Assembly: GCA_021234155.1 (NCBI GenBank)
Contig: JAJEKV010000008.1
Coordinates: forward strand, 18,925,308-18,989,307
Length of the DNA: 64,000 bases
Source: Isoetes taiwanensis
Lineage: Eukaryota; Streptophyta; Lycopodiopsida; Isoetales; Isoetaceae
Direction of reading: 5' to 3'
Position numbers and translations under genes: made by a program. The notes under the pieces are model-generated. The model worked only from the letters and a program-made list of their open reading frames with translations. It was not told the origin of the DNA and did not search any database. How positions within the stretch are numbered: the first letter of the stretch is position 1; every line of letters starts with the position of its first letter. Positions 35,095 to 46,788 of this stretch are shown here, piece after piece.

Positions 35095-38000
35095 GTAGTG
35101 AGGGCTTTGAGAGTCAGTCTATGGAATGCACATGGACTAACTCAAGCAAAGGTAAATGCTGACAAGACCTGCTACTATTTACTGAAACATGGACTCACCA
35201 ATTCCGTCTTCCACCTGAGGTGATGGGTTTTAAGTTGCTCGGGCAAGTATGAAATGATAAAGTTTTGGGTGCAGGGCGTGGCTTTGGTGGAGTTGCAGTC
35301 TACCAAAGAGCGGACTCAATTACATGACATTCACTTTCTGAAACAGGACCCGAATAACCAATTCATATGGTTAAGAGTAAAAGAGAATGAGCAGCAGTTG
35401 TTTATAGCAGCCTGCTATTTTGCTCCAGAAAACTCGAAAATTTATAACAGGCATGATATGGATAAGGAAAACCCATTTGAGAATCTATGTTCAGATATTC
35501 TAGAGTATTCATCACAGGGTGAGATCCTCATTGCAGGAGACTTTAACGGTCGTACGGGCTGCCAACAAGCTAGAGTTTTTGAAAACCTGGCAAATCCGTG
35601 TCTTGATGAAATAGAAGATATTGCATATATCAGAACATCATTTGATACGGTCTCAAATACAATGGGCGAAAAGCTGCTAGATCTATGCACTATGTGTCAA
35701 CTTAAAATTTTAAATGGCCTGGCACCATTTAAACAGTCAGGAGGACTCACGTACCATAACCATGCTGGAGCCAGCACCATAGATTACTGTCTTGCGAGAA
35801 ACAAGGAGAAAATTGAGGACTTTTATGTGGGAGAAAAGCTTCCTGAGTCAGACCATACACCGCTGCGCTTGGTGATTAAGATGCGAGCAACTGCTGAAAT
35901 GCAGAAGCCATGCTTTCATCCAAAACTTTGGGTAAATTATGAGCATAGTCTTGTATATAATACACTGGTAGAGGAGCATCTGGCAAAGACTTCATGGACA
36001 GGAGAGTTCCAAGAAGATGCACATAAATTCCAGCACATCATATTTGATGTAGCCAAGCAGGTCTTTGGTCTATCAAAAATGCGCATGCAAGGGAGACCAT
36101 GCAATTCATGGTGGGATTCTGAATGGCAAGAGGCGAGGAGCAGACTGCCTCAGAACTGTATTTGTAAGCCAAAATGGTATAAGAAAATGATCAGACAGAA
36201 AAAGAGAGACTACTTCAAGAAAAAGCAAGCGGAATTATCTGAACAATTTAGAAGGCATCCCAAAAGCTTTTGGGACACGTTGAAGACAAAAACAGACCAA
36301 ACTAATTTGAGCATCCGTGACCTTTCAAATTTAGTCAAGACTATTTATGAACAAGAGGGCGCTGATGGCATGCCAAAATTAGCTCTAAATGCAAATATCT
36401 TTTCTGAAGGAGAGGTTAAGGATTGCCTGTCTAGGTTATCCAATAACAAGGCCTATGATGCAGATGGCCTGTGCGTAGAACTCCTCAAATGGGGGGGAGA
36501 TGGTACCTTATCCATATTGACAGACCTGCTGAACAAGGGACTGATACAAGGGTTGCCAACTAACTGGAGCATTAACCGTGCCCATCCAATCCACAAGGGA
36601 GGAGACAAAAAGGCAGCCAACAATTACAGAACGATTTTGATTGGCAGTGTGTTTGCCAAAGTTTTAGGCAACATGTTGGAAAGAAGATTGAGTTCCTGGG
36701 CAGAGCAAGCTGTTGTGCGCTCTAAATGTCAAGCCGGTTTCAGAAATGATCACAACACTCTGGATCATGTCCTGACACTTCGAACTCTGATAGAAAAGGC
36801 TAAAGCCCCTAATGCATCACTGTTTGTAGCATTCATAGATTTCACGAAAGCTTTTGATACCGTACCACGTAAGGAGCTTAGTGAAAGAATGATTCAAATT
36901 GGCGTCCCACAGAATATCAGAGAGGCGGTTTCACAGTTGTATGCAGAAGTATTGATCAAAGTCTCGTGGGACCTGGAAGCAGATATAAAAAGCACAATCG
37001 GGGTATGCCAAGGCTGCCCGTTATCTCCAACGCTATTTGGAATTTTCATAGATGAACTAGAAGATTGGTTGAAAGTCAGATCTCTTGCAGGCACAAAATT
37101 AGGTACATATGTGATTCAATTACTTCTTTATGCCGATGATGTGGTACTGCTAGCAAATCACAAGAAAGCGCTACAAGACCATTTATGCAGTTTGGAGCAG
37201 TTTTGTGAATCAAAGAGAATGAGTGTAAACTTATCCAAATCCAAGATCATGGTATTCGGCACAAGGGACAGACCCGAGTTCACATACAAAGGCCAAATAC
37301 TGGAGACTATTGATAGTTACAAATACCTAGGAATTGATATAGCATCAAATTACAGCTGGAAAAACTGTGTGAAACGGAGATCATCGGGAGGCAAGGCTGC
37401 CCTGTACAGCATGCTGGCGAGATGCTGCAGGGCATCACTCACAGATTGGGGGCTGAAAAGAATCTTATTTAGGACTCTAGTTCAAACGGTTCTGTTATAT
37501 GGTGTACCTATCTGGGGACCCGAACTTTCCAACAGACTATGGAAAGAGCTAGAAGCAGTTCAGAAAATGTTTTTAAAAGAGGAGCTTGGTATCAGATCCC
37601 GCCATCATGCTGGCGGAAGTAGGTATGTTTCCTCTAGAACTTGAAGGCCTATACCAATCTGTTAATTTCTACAATCGAGTTATGGCACAGAATCCAAATC
37701 GTCTGTCACATCGCACTATGATGGCATCAGATCAGGGTTGGAAGAAAAATTTGATGCAATGGGCAAACAAATGGGGCTTGAATAATTCAAATTGGCCTGC
37801 AGATAAAGAGGAAGCACGTTTTTTGCTAGAAAAGCTGGCAATGGACAAATTATGGACTGAACCAGGAAAAAGGATGCTGCAGTATCGGGCCAGCATTAAC
37901 CATATGGATGTATATACATGTCAAAACTATTTAAATGCATCTATACCAAAAGGATATAGGCAGTTGATTGCGAGATACCGAACATGATCCCATAAGCTCG

Positions 38001-38302
38001 AAGTAGAAATAGGGAGATGGGCAAGAACACCACCAGAAGACAGACTTTGTAAGATATGTAATTCAGGGGACGTTGAGGATGAACAACATGTATTCCTGCA
38101 ATGTTCAGAATATGGGCACATTAGGAGCAGTTTTGGTGTTCAGGCAACAGATTTATATTCATTATGGTTGATGCCACCATCATGCTTAGGGCTTTTCATA
38201 AGGACTTTTCATAAGGACGGTGGATGCACACCGATCCTTTTTACTCAAACTGTAAACAAGATCATGTGCTCCATGGCCTCTCGAGGCCCAAGTGAGCATT
38301 AG
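35095..38302 (+). pseudogene. LINE ORF2: endonuclease-reverse transcriptase, frameshifted
   Basis: The apurinic endonuclease begins with WNAHGL (35130) and TETW (35185), shifts frame near 35165 and 35310, then reads openly for 780 codons: GDFNGRTG and SDHTPL (endonuclease), FIDFTKAFDTV, GVCQGCPLSPTLFG and YADDVVLLA (RT catalytic residues), YKYLGIDIA (thumb). A third shift near 37610 and one TGA (37985-37987) precede a terminal Cys/His motif (CKICNSGDVEDEQHVFLQC). Stop at 38300-38302. Target-primed reverse transcription would be its role. This copy cannot make a complete protein, but its long central frame suggests recent activity. Confidence 0.9.
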
Positions 38303-38340
38303 ATATAAATTAAAATTAAATTAAATTAAAGTAAATTATT
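38303..38340 (+). repeat. LINE 3' simple-repeat tail
   Basis: ATTAAAATTAAATTAAATTA-type repeats directly after the ORF2 stop, as found at the 3' ends of LINEs with non-poly(A) tails. Confidence 0.65.
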
Positions 38341-39052
38341 CATCTTTTTCGTGGTTACACCACGATTGACTCCACTTCCTACACCAAGCACTGCAAGACT
38401 TTCTAGACTCCCCCAACAACTATTACAATCCTAGATACGTTTGTCCTTAGATCTCCCATACATTGTTCCGGCATCTGCAAAAGCTAGAAGGAGCTTTTGA
38501 CAGTCTCAAACTCCTTAAGGCTGATACCGTGGATTAACGTTATGGGATGTGGAGTTTTCCATACAAAGTGAGTTTATATCAAACTTTGGGTCTGATCATT
38601 TGCAGCTAACACATTCTACCAAAATGATGGGTTTTAGGAATTTGAATTAAAATTGGAGTAACAGTGGCCGGTTAAACCATCCCGGATTGAGCATATGGGA
38701 TGCCCAAACAGACAAAAGCAAATTTATTTGAGCACTTTGGCGTCAAAGATGCATATTCGAACTAATTCATAGTGAAGGCTATTTCGAAACGTATGAGACT
38801 TGAATGCCTTAGCTCAGATGGAAGTGTTCGTATGACGGCTCAGATTAAGTTTCTTAGGACAATATGCTGGACAGAATGGTCAAAGACACAGCATGTTTTC
38901 TGTATCACCTCTGAGTGAAAATTTGTTACCTAGTTTGCTGAAAATAATTTTCCAAGGGAAGCTAAAATGGTCCAATTTCTTTCTTTCATATCATTGAGCT
39001 TATTTATAAGTGAAGTCCAGGCATGAGAATCAGGAAATATGATTAGACTGGG
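38341..39052. promoter_or_regulatory. Upstream region of the PPR gene
   Basis: AT-rich intergenic DNA with no coding content, expected to hold the PPR promoter and 5' UTR. I see no distinct TATA box close to the ATG at 39053. Confidence 0.3.
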
Positions 39053-40975
39053 ATGGCACAGAGCAAAAACCTTCTTGAGAAGGTCAAGGCCTTTTGTAAT
39101 GAAGGAAACACAAAGGAAGTCATCAAAATAGTAGAGAGCATTAAACAGGTAAATCCCAGTACATGTATAGAATGTTGTGTCATCGGTTTGCAAGGATGCT
39201 GCAAGATAAGACTGTTCACACAAGGCAAACTTCTTCATGCGCATCTATTAAAGATTCCATTAGAGCCAACAGTTTACATGCTCAATACTATTATCAATAT
39301 GTATGCAAAATGTGGAAGTTTAGAGGATGCTCACCATATATTTGACAAAATGCCTACACGGAATGTATTTACTTGGACATTGCTGATAACAGGGCATATT
39401 CAACACGGACATGCTACAGAGGCAATTAAAGTTTTTAGACATATGCAGCAGGAAAATATAAAGCCAAGCATTGTTACTTTGGGTAGTATTTTAAATGCAT
39501 GTGCCTGCATCTCATCTTTAGGGCAAGGAAAGCATGTGCATGCCCATGTTCTGATGCTTGCACATGTCTTGGATGGTCTTATTAGTAACACCCTCATTGA
39601 TATGTATGTGAAAGCAGGGAGTATACCTGATGCCCAAATTGTGTTTGACAGATTACCAATGCGAGATGTTATCACATGGAGCACAATCATTGCAGGCTAC
39701 ATCCAACAAGGTTTTGGCAAGGTAGCAATAGAGCTGTATAGGTATATGAAGCTTGAGGGTATAAAGGCAGATGACGTAACTTTTGCGTGTATTACAGGGG
39801 CATGTGCTTGTCTGTTGTCCTTTGGTTTAGGAAAGCATGTCCATGCCAGTATAATCAAAACTAGAATTCCATGTGATGTTTATCTGGGAAGTATACTTGT
39901 AGATATGTATGCGAAATGTGGAAGGATTGAGGAAGCTTCCCAAGTATTTGACATAATGGCTTCAAGAGACACAGTAACATGGAACACATTGATTTCAGGT
40001 TATGCTCAGAATGGGAAAGAAGGGGCTTCTTTTTCATTGTTTAGAGTCATGCAAAATTATATGAAGCCAAATGAGGTTACTCTTATAACTACTTTGGCTG
40101 CTTGTGCTTGTTGCTCAGCTCTTTTAAATGGACGATATGTTCATGCTACTATTCTGAATATGAAGCACCCATGGGATCTTTCTTTGGGAAATTCACTTAT
40201 TGATATGTATGCCAAATGTGGAAGCATATTAGATGCACTTGAACAATTTTGCAGAATGCCTATGCACGACCTTGTTTCATGGAATGCAATAATAGCAGGT
40301 TACATTCAGCATGGGGATGCAAAAGCAGCTCTTAAGCTTTATTTCTCTCTTCAGTCTGAAGGGATCAAACCAAACAAGGCAGTTTTTGCAACTATTCTGG
40401 GTGCTTCAGCTGTCATTGGAGCTCTTGAACTTGGGAAGTGGGTCCATTCAGATATTGTAATGACCGCATGCGAAGTTGATATCTATCTTGGAAGTTCCCT
40501 TGTGGATATGTATGCCAAATGTGGAAATATAGAAGCAGCAGGTGAAGTATTTGACATACTTCCCATGCGAGATGTTGTGGCATGGAGTGCAATGATAGGA
40601 GGATATGCACAAAATGGGTATGGAAGAAAAGCCATAAATCTCCTCAGACAAATGCAGCTAGAGGGAATTCAACCAGATAAGGTCACTCTTACATCAGCAG
40701 TGTATGCCTGCAATCAGGCAAACCAGGATGATGAAGGGTTTTACTACTTTGATCTCCAAAACTGTGACATACAGCATGCTGCCTGTGTAGCAGACCTTCT
40801 CGGTCGTGCAGGTTACCTGGATGAGGCTGGTGACTTTTTGAATACAATGATTTTTGAACCCAATATTGAAATCCAGATGTCTCTTCTTGGTCTTTGCAAA
40901 ATGTATGGTGATGTGGAAATAGCTGATCAACTTCATAGGGACACTGTCGAATCTGTTTGGGGAAGAGCATGTTGA
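39053..40975 (+). CDS. PLS-class pentatricopeptide repeat protein without DYW domain
   Basis: Intact, intronless 640-codon frame. About five P-L1-S triplets of ~102 residues run from residue ~50 to ~560, each with GK.VHAH, (L/I)DMYAKCG, VFD.MP.RDV(I/V)TW and AGYIQHG signatures. A shorter E1-like tail follows (HAACVADLLGRAGYLDEA, PNIEIQMSLLGLCKMYGD) and ends before any E2/E+ or DYW deaminase domain. PLS proteins bind organellar RNA one base per repeat, and those lacking DYW usually help C-to-U editing in trans. A classical transit peptide is not obvious in the first 40 residues, so organellar targeting is inferred from the family. The number of such genes is high in plants with abundant RNA editing, such as ferns. 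Confidence 0.9.
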   Translation: MAQSKNLLEKVKAFCNEGNTKEVIKIVESIKQVNPSTCIECCVIGLQGCCKIRLFTQGKLLHAHLLKIPLEPTVYMLNTIINMYAKCGSLEDAHHIFDKMPTRNVFTWTLLITGHIQHGHATEAIKVFRHMQQENIKPSIVTLGSILNACACISSLGQGKHVHAHVLMLAHVLDGLISNTLIDMYVKAGSIPDAQIVFDRLPMRDVITWSTIIAGYIQQGFGKVAIELYRYMKLEGIKADDVTFACITGACACLLSFGLGKHVHASIIKTRIPCDVYLGSILVDMYAKCGRIEEASQVFDIMASRDTVTWNTLISGYAQNGKEGASFSLFRVMQNYMKPNEVTLITTLAACACCSALLNGRYVHATILNMKHPWDLSLGNSLIDMYAKCGSILDALEQFCRMPMHDLVSWNAIIAGYIQHGDAKAALKLYFSLQSEGIKPNKAVFATILGASAVIGALELGKWVHSDIVMTACEVDIYLGSSLVDMYAKCGNIEAAGEVFDILPMRDVVAWSAMIGGYAQNGYGRKAINLLRQMQLEGIQPDKVTLTSAVYACNQANQDDEGFYYFDLQNCDIQHAACVADLLGRAGYLDEAGDFLNTMIFEPNIEIQMSLLGLCKMYGDVEIADQLHRDTVESVWGRAC

Positions 40976-41818
40976 TTTTGGATATTGATCATAGATTTTG
41001 TAGAACAAGTTAGAGGGTTAATATGATTGTTTGAAATTCTAGGTCTTCAGTTTCCCTTCCTTGATACATAATTCTGTCTTGCACGTCATGACTGGCATTG
41101 CATAATGGAAAACTCATCGTCTTTCAAGTTATTGCAGAACTGACGTACCACAAGCTTACATTGCCTTCTTTCTAACCAGGGAACAAAAAGGGTAAAGACT
41201 TTCCTTGCATAATGTTGATCTTGGTGCCTTCCTTCCAGATGAATTAAGTTGGCGATATGTATTATGATGGGCATATTTTTGCCTTAATTTGCCGTTTGAA
41301 ATTCACAGTGCATCTATATATTTTAACTAAATTCATTGCGTTGGATGCAGAAAAATCCAGGCTGAAAATAATCAAACTGTTTTGCAATGGCGTTTGAACA
41401 AAAATACAAAATAGCTGTGCAGAAAAAATCCATAAATGATTTTTTTAAAGTTTTAAAACCAGATTGGATGATTCAATAGCTTTTTTGGATAAGAAAGTAA
41501 TGTACATAGAAATACATTCCTGCTAACAGCCCAGATTAACAACCTCTTAGTTGCAACCTGAGGGTAATAATAGAAACCTGAATGTACTCCTTGCAAGCTC
41601 TGAAATACACAAGCTTTTGTTTTGAATCAACAAAAAGGTTCTCTTATGTCATGCAGCCTTTATCTTATAAAACTGACAGGAATGATATTATTAGAATGGC
41701 CCCATCTTGTTAACAGGAATATGTAGGCATCAAGTGATTAATAGACATATCTTCCTTGTCTTGAAGTCCTTGTCCAAGTCTTGCTTTGTAACTTTTCTAT
41801 ACCACCAATAAAGTCCTG
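40976..41818. other. Intergenic, no gene seen
   Basis: 3' flank of the PPR gene and 3' flank of the convergent small membrane-protein gene. No coding region or repeat is supported. Confidence 0.4.
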
Positions 41819-42350
41819 TTACTTCACAGATGAGTGTTTCCGCGCTTGCCTTATCTGCTCCCCAAGTTTTACAAAATCACTAACCTGCATTTGGATACTG
41901 AGTTACATAAATATATACAGATTGGATACCGCAGTTATCCCTAACAGTACAGATGATCCAGTTCCAAGTTAGAGATTCCACAACATTATTTTCTTTGCAT
42001 TCTCAGCATCATTTTCTAGATCGAGCCAAAAGCCAGATACACAACACAGAAGTTGAAACATTGGCTGCCGAATAAAGATATAAATGCAATTGGCTCTTTT
42101 ATACCAGTGTTGAACTTAAGAATTTGTTTTTGGATAATAATCAGGCGCTTACCCGAGTAAGGCCAGCAGCATGAAGCACTCCTCCAACGATGCAAGCTCC
42201 ACTTCCTACAATCAAAGAGGCAACACAGAATGCTCGAAAAGGCATGGATGTGCCTCCATCCCCTCTGAGATGAAGCGTCCTTGCTGCTACAGCTTGAGCT
42301 ACTGCCGCACCCGCCCAGATCGATGCAATCCCTCCTTCGCCTTCCGACAT
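41819..42350 (-). CDS. Small conserved-looking membrane protein, two exons
   Basis: Exon 1 runs from ATG 42350 to 42153 (MSEGEGG...HAAGLTR) and ends at a consensus donor (CGG/GTAAGC). Exon 2 is 41884-41819, after an ATGCAG acceptor, giving VSDFVKLGEQIRQARKHSSVK and a stop; both junctions are in phase 0. The product is 87 residues with two hydrophobic, Ala/Gly-rich stretches (IASIWAGAAVAQAVAA and FCVASLIVGSGACIVGGVL) and a basic C-terminus. This looks like a family of small plant transmembrane proteins of unknown function. No targeting prediction is attempted. Confidence 0.65.
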
Positions 42351-43985
42351 CCTACACTTCAAAAAAAAAAAACAAAAAGGGGAACAATTTTTTTGGCTCG
42401 TTAAATGTCACATGAGTAAGATCACAAGATATCACAAAAAGAGTTAGAAGATGGCTGGCATGATATGATTCATGTCGATATGAACCCTTGCAAATTGTGT
42501 GGGTCCCATGCTCATGTAAAAATTTACGTCAATATCTGTTAACCCTAAATTTCTAAATTCTTGCACCACAATCCCTTAACACCTGTCCCGAGATTTTCAT
42601 TCTAGGAATGAATCTCAGGCTTTGATTCAAGGAGAAAGAGGGCATGTATGGGCCGTAACAGGTTAGCTGAAATTGTTATCACCATAACAGATTTGTTATG
42701 GCCATAACAGTCTTCTTGCTGGAATAAAAATCTTCAGCCAGGCGGTTAAGGCTGATAACAGCCTCTACACAGGCCGTTATGGGCCAGGAAACGGCTTGGC
42801 AAATATTTTTTACAATTCTTTGGTTTGGGTATTTTTTTTAATAAAAAATGGGGGATTTTTGCGCATGGAAAACCATTATAATATCTAAGAAACCATATAT
42901 CAAGGCGTTGTGCACAAAGGGTTGCCCTCCGGTACCATAAGGACATGTTTGCATAATCTCTAATGCATACTGCTTCAAATTAGGGATAAGTTCAATAAGG
43001 TCTTGTGCAATTTTTATTACTAATATAAAAATCTTGCCTTAAAGAAAATAACAAGGTGTTGCACACAGAGGATTGCCCTCCGCTGTCCCAAGGTTGTATT
43101 TGCATGGTTTTTGTTTTTTTGTCTCATTGTGATGGGACCAACGACCATGTGGATTATTGTCGAATTTCTTCCAGTTTAGCTTTTAGAACAAGCACCTCTT
43201 TTGACAAGTCCAGTAACAAAAATATTGTACTACACTAACAATTGCTTTTTCTTTAACCTTAAATATCAAAACGTGACAAAAATACCATCTTTTCTGGCAT
43301 GAGTATCGTATAACACATGCATATTCGAGTAATTGAACTACAACTTCATGTGCCACCTAACACTCCAATATATAGTTTTTGTATATTAAAAAGGGAAAAA
43401 AAAAGGGAACTGAGGCAATAGCTTCCTAAATAGGTAATACTGCAATGGTGCCTAAATGCTAGAGTAGCTTGGCATTGCCAGTGTAAGAGTTGTTTAGTGG
43501 TGCATCTTGGTCATTGACATGAACATGCCAATAGAGGTGGATAGTATAAGACAATGAAATAGAAGAAAAAAAATTCATGATCTATATTAGTATGAAGAAC
43601 AACCTTTTATCCTAATATGTATATAGTTATTAGGATTTCTTGTCTTTAGAGGTTGGTGGACATGGGGGTACAAAATTGCTAGTGGGGTACATTTTTTGGC
43701 GAAGCACATATTAAGCACGTAAATAAATGGACACTATGAGAAGACCTGGACCATTAGTACCGTCAAAATCAATCAACGGCTAAAATTTCTTGATATGAGT
43801 CCGATGCTTCGTAACAGCACCGACACTCCATTTGTGGCATTTGATCTACTTCACCAAATACAGCAAACTATGTCTCATTGGAATCAGCATCCAAAACTAA
43901 GAATCCTTATGAAATTGTAGCTTCTACCTGTGCATATTTTGAGCACAATCATGAAAAATTCGATCAAGATTGCCATAGAGTAGAA
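42351..43985. other. Intergenic with diverged local repeats
   Basis: No gene recognised. A ~60-bp sequence containing GTTGCCCTCC and a following TGTTTGCAT occurs at about 42903 and 43053 (150-bp period, diverged). CCATAACAGATTTGTTATGG near 42680 is a small palindrome. Confidence 0.4.
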
Positions 43986-44400
43986 GCCAATATCTCATAA
44001 ACTACTTGACGAAATGGATTGCCGTCAGTTCCTATGGATTCATAGTACAAAAACGTCCTAGGACACCAAGTTTCAGTTAAATCCATTGAGTATTTTCACC
44101 GCAAGAGGCCAAAAAACGATTTCTGATATTTTACCGTAAAAGCCTACTACAATACAGAATTTGATGCCGTCTATTCCATTGGATTCGTGATGCAAAAACG
44201 TCTTTGGAGGTCAAGTTTCAGATCATTCCATAGAGGATTGATAGTGAAAAAAGCTAAAAAACGATTTCTGGTATCTATAAGGGAAAAGCTTATATCTCAC
44301 AAACGGCTTCATAAAATCTAATGCCGTCTCTTCCATTAGATTGGAGATGAAAAAACGTATTAGGAGATCAAATTTGAGTCACTGCACGTTAAATGCTTAT
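43986..44400 (+). repeat. ~140-bp diverged tandem repeat, three copies
   Basis: Each copy contains ATGCCGTCT..TTCCATT.GATT, then AAAAACGT and AGGTCAAGTTTCAG-like blocks, then AAAAAACGATTTCTG. Copies start at about 44020, 44167 and 44319. Function unknown. Confidence 0.65.
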
Positions 44401-44559
44401 TATGTGCTGAAAAATCGCTGCGTTTAAGCACTTTAAGCGACGTCCGAACGGTGATTTCTGCTACCCAGTATCAATTTTATGCCCATGGGATCAACAATGT
44501 TAGTAATCATGGGATCAACAATGTTAGTAATCTCTCCCTTATAATAGAGAATTGAAGTA

Positions 44560-44780
44560 TCCCTGGTTGACGTATTTCTAGTTGCTCCCCCAGGTTAGGT
44601 GGTCCCATGTTGTTTTATTTTGTTGTGTTTTTGTTTTAAATTTTAAACTTCTATGTCTGTATTGTGACGGGGCTTAGACCCCCAGGTTCCATTTGGGCTT
44701 CGGCCCTCTGTACCTTCCCATGGCCCGAGGGGTCTTCGTGGACGTAACAATGTTATCTATCTATCTATTTATCTTATAAG
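44560..44780 (+). mobile_element. Probable LINE 3' UTR with (TATC)n tail
   Basis: A GC-richer block (GACGGGGCTTAGACCCCCAG, GGGCTTCGGCCCTCTG) ends in ACAATGTTATCTATCTATCT at 44750-44775. Short-repeat tails of this sort terminate many plant LINE insertions. It precedes a separate LINE coding fragment at 45105. Confidence 0.4.
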
Positions 44781-45104
44781 AGAGAGAAACAAAAAGCTAG
44801 GTATTGAACAATTCATACTGGTTATCGATAAACAATTCAAGCTAAAGCACAATGATTGGGTCTACCACTGAGAAACTGAAGGTTCTCCTCATGATAATGA
44901 TATATTTTGAGTTTAATATCTTATCACCATACAAGAAGCACTCATTTGCAAACTGTGCAAACGGAGGCAGATTGCCATAGCCTCAGACAATACATTGATA
45001 TATGCTTCCTCAGCAAGATATGGGATGCCAGCACTCTTGAACAGGTCAAGATGGCATATTACCAATGACACATAAACCCCATACTGGAGCGAGGCCCGTA
45101 ATGC

Positions 45105-45434
45105 TACCTGCGCACTCTTCTACCCATGAAAAAGCGCAGATTCATTGCCTCTATCCGCGCACATCATCTCCGGATTGAAACGGGAAGATGGATTGGGGAG
45201 CCGCACCAGGAGAGGCTTTGTCAACGCTGCCAAGTCGGAGCTATAAAAGACGAACGCCATACCCTTTAGAACTATCCCGCATATGATGACATTCGGAGAT
45301 GTTATGCTGAGCTGGTCCGTCCCGGCCAGCCCCTGCGTGAGATATTGAGCACGGCCTTGGTACGGATTCAGGGATCATACCTTCAAGAGGTCATGGATCA
45401 CCAGGATCAGCTCGGTCTTCGGGCACTTGCCTGA
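45105..45434 (+). pseudogene. LINE ORF2 C-terminal fragment
   Basis: One frame, with a single stop, gives RFIASIRAHHLRIETGRWIG followed by RLCQRCQVGAIKDERHTL, matching the C-terminal Cys/His region of the LINE at 38 kb (KLEVEIGRWART, RLCKICNSGDVEDEQH). It ends at TGA 45432-45434. A dead 3' fragment of a related but distinct LINE. Confidence 0.65.
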
Positions 45435-45699
45435 TATATGTACATATTTCTTTCCCCTCATATTTGAGTAGCTTCGGCATATGTTTTTGCATCTAACTTT
45501 TGGCCATAGATTCTTTGAGTGCTAGAGCAACTTTTTGAATTGGAATCATGTCAAAACTCGAGTCTGTTTGCAAATGGTAACAGTTTTGCTGCGGCTTCGT
45601 TTTCTAGTTTTGGGAAAGCAACTCTAATTCAAAATTTAAGCTTTTTTTTTGCAATCTTCTTGATCAGAGTGGTTGGCTAAAGCACCCTAAAGGTTCTAA

Positions 45700-46788
45700 G
45701 GCATTGAGGTTAGAGGTTTGGCCAGGAATACCTTGAACAGGGGGCATGAAACCTCACGTGTGACATGACCATTATGTGCAGACGCTCTATGAGGTGCTCC
45801 GCCTCTACTTCAAGGAGGCCTCGAACTACCACATTATGTCTCCTACATCTCTGCTCTTGTTGCTCGGCCGCGAGGCAATGTTTCTTGTCTCTACACATGT
45901 TGTTGGTTGCCTGCTGGGGGTTGCTTGCTGACTATGTTGAGCCCTCAATTGCCATCGGGGAGGGGTAGCATTGACATGAGCTGGAGCAGCCATTGCAGCT
46001 TGCTGGGAGGCCTTCCCTCCCTGCAATTTAGACCTAAGCTCTTGTTGGAGCCTGTCTTGCCTTGCCAGCTCGCGTATGCAATGCCGGATCTGCTCATGAG
46101 CCTCTGCATGCAGGCCTTTACCTTACTGAGTGACTGCAGCCTGCAGCCCGCAGCCCTCATATGTCACGACCTTGCTGATTTGCCCTATGCTCCAATCCCT
46201 GAAGTTTGGAGGCTATCTCTGCTTCTTTAGCTAAGAAGTGTTTCTGCACATTGTTGAAGTTGCCTTGGAGGGCCTGGAGGTGTTCGTGTTGCATCTCGCT
46301 GGCTGCCTGTAAGGTCTTTTGGACCGTGACTGCCCTCTCTTTTGCCTCTGTGCAGAGTAGTGACAGATTTGTCCGGGTCTCCTGTTCAAACTGTTCCTTG
46401 CCTCGAGCTATGATATCCATTCTGGCAGACGGGGTTTCCAAGGTGGTATGGAGATCTGCAAGTCGCGCTCTATCTTGCTGCCTTTCAACGTGTGCTAGGC
46501 GAAGGCCATCCTCAAGGTGTTGGATGCGGGTCTCCATGCCAAAAACGCGCTGCTCTTCTGTCGTGAGTTGCGTCTTGAGCAGTTTGGGTGCGAAGGCCTG
46601 CACTTCTTCTGTCAGAGATGCAATCCAGGCTGCCTTGCCTTCCAGTATGGCTTGGATCTGCTTCCAGTGTTCCTCAGGTATCTGATCTGGTGTAGCTGGT
46701 GAGGATGGATTCAGACGGCCGCTGCTATGTGGGTGTGCCTGCATTGTGTCTGACGGTCCTCTAGCTCCTCTATCACTGGGGTGGCCAT
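45700..46788 (-). pseudogene. LINE ORF1 fragment (coiled coil + RRM start), minus strand
   Basis: From ATG 46788 (MATPVIEELEDR) with an early frame change, a 195-codon open stretch (46744-46157) is rich in Glu/Gln/Leu heptads (HLEDGLRLAHVERQQDRARL), a long coiled coil. Further broken frames (46160-45826) continue the coiled coil, and 45898-45710 reads RCRRHNVVVRGLLEVEAEHL, like the start of the ORF1p RNA-binding domain. Probably a 5' part of a LINE. A retrotransposon Gag is the alternative. Confidence 0.55.

Larger units (their letters stand above)
34340..38340 (+). mobile_element. Nearly full-length LINE (non-LTR retrotransposon)
   Basis: ORF1 (34387-35094) is followed by a frameshifted ORF2 (about 35095-38302) with AP endonuclease, reverse transcriptase and a C-terminal Cys/His motif, then a 3' tail of TAAAT-type repeats (38303-38338). 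The exact 5' end and target-site duplication were not determined. The Cys/His end (C-X2-C-X8-H-X4-C) is unlike the zf-RVT domain of typical seed-plant L1 elements. Related fragments lie at 45105-45434 and 45700-46788. Confidence 0.9.

Noticed and set aside
46206-46685. Plus-strand 159-codon frame
   Set aside because: It is the complement of the coiled-coil ORF1 fragment, which explains its length.
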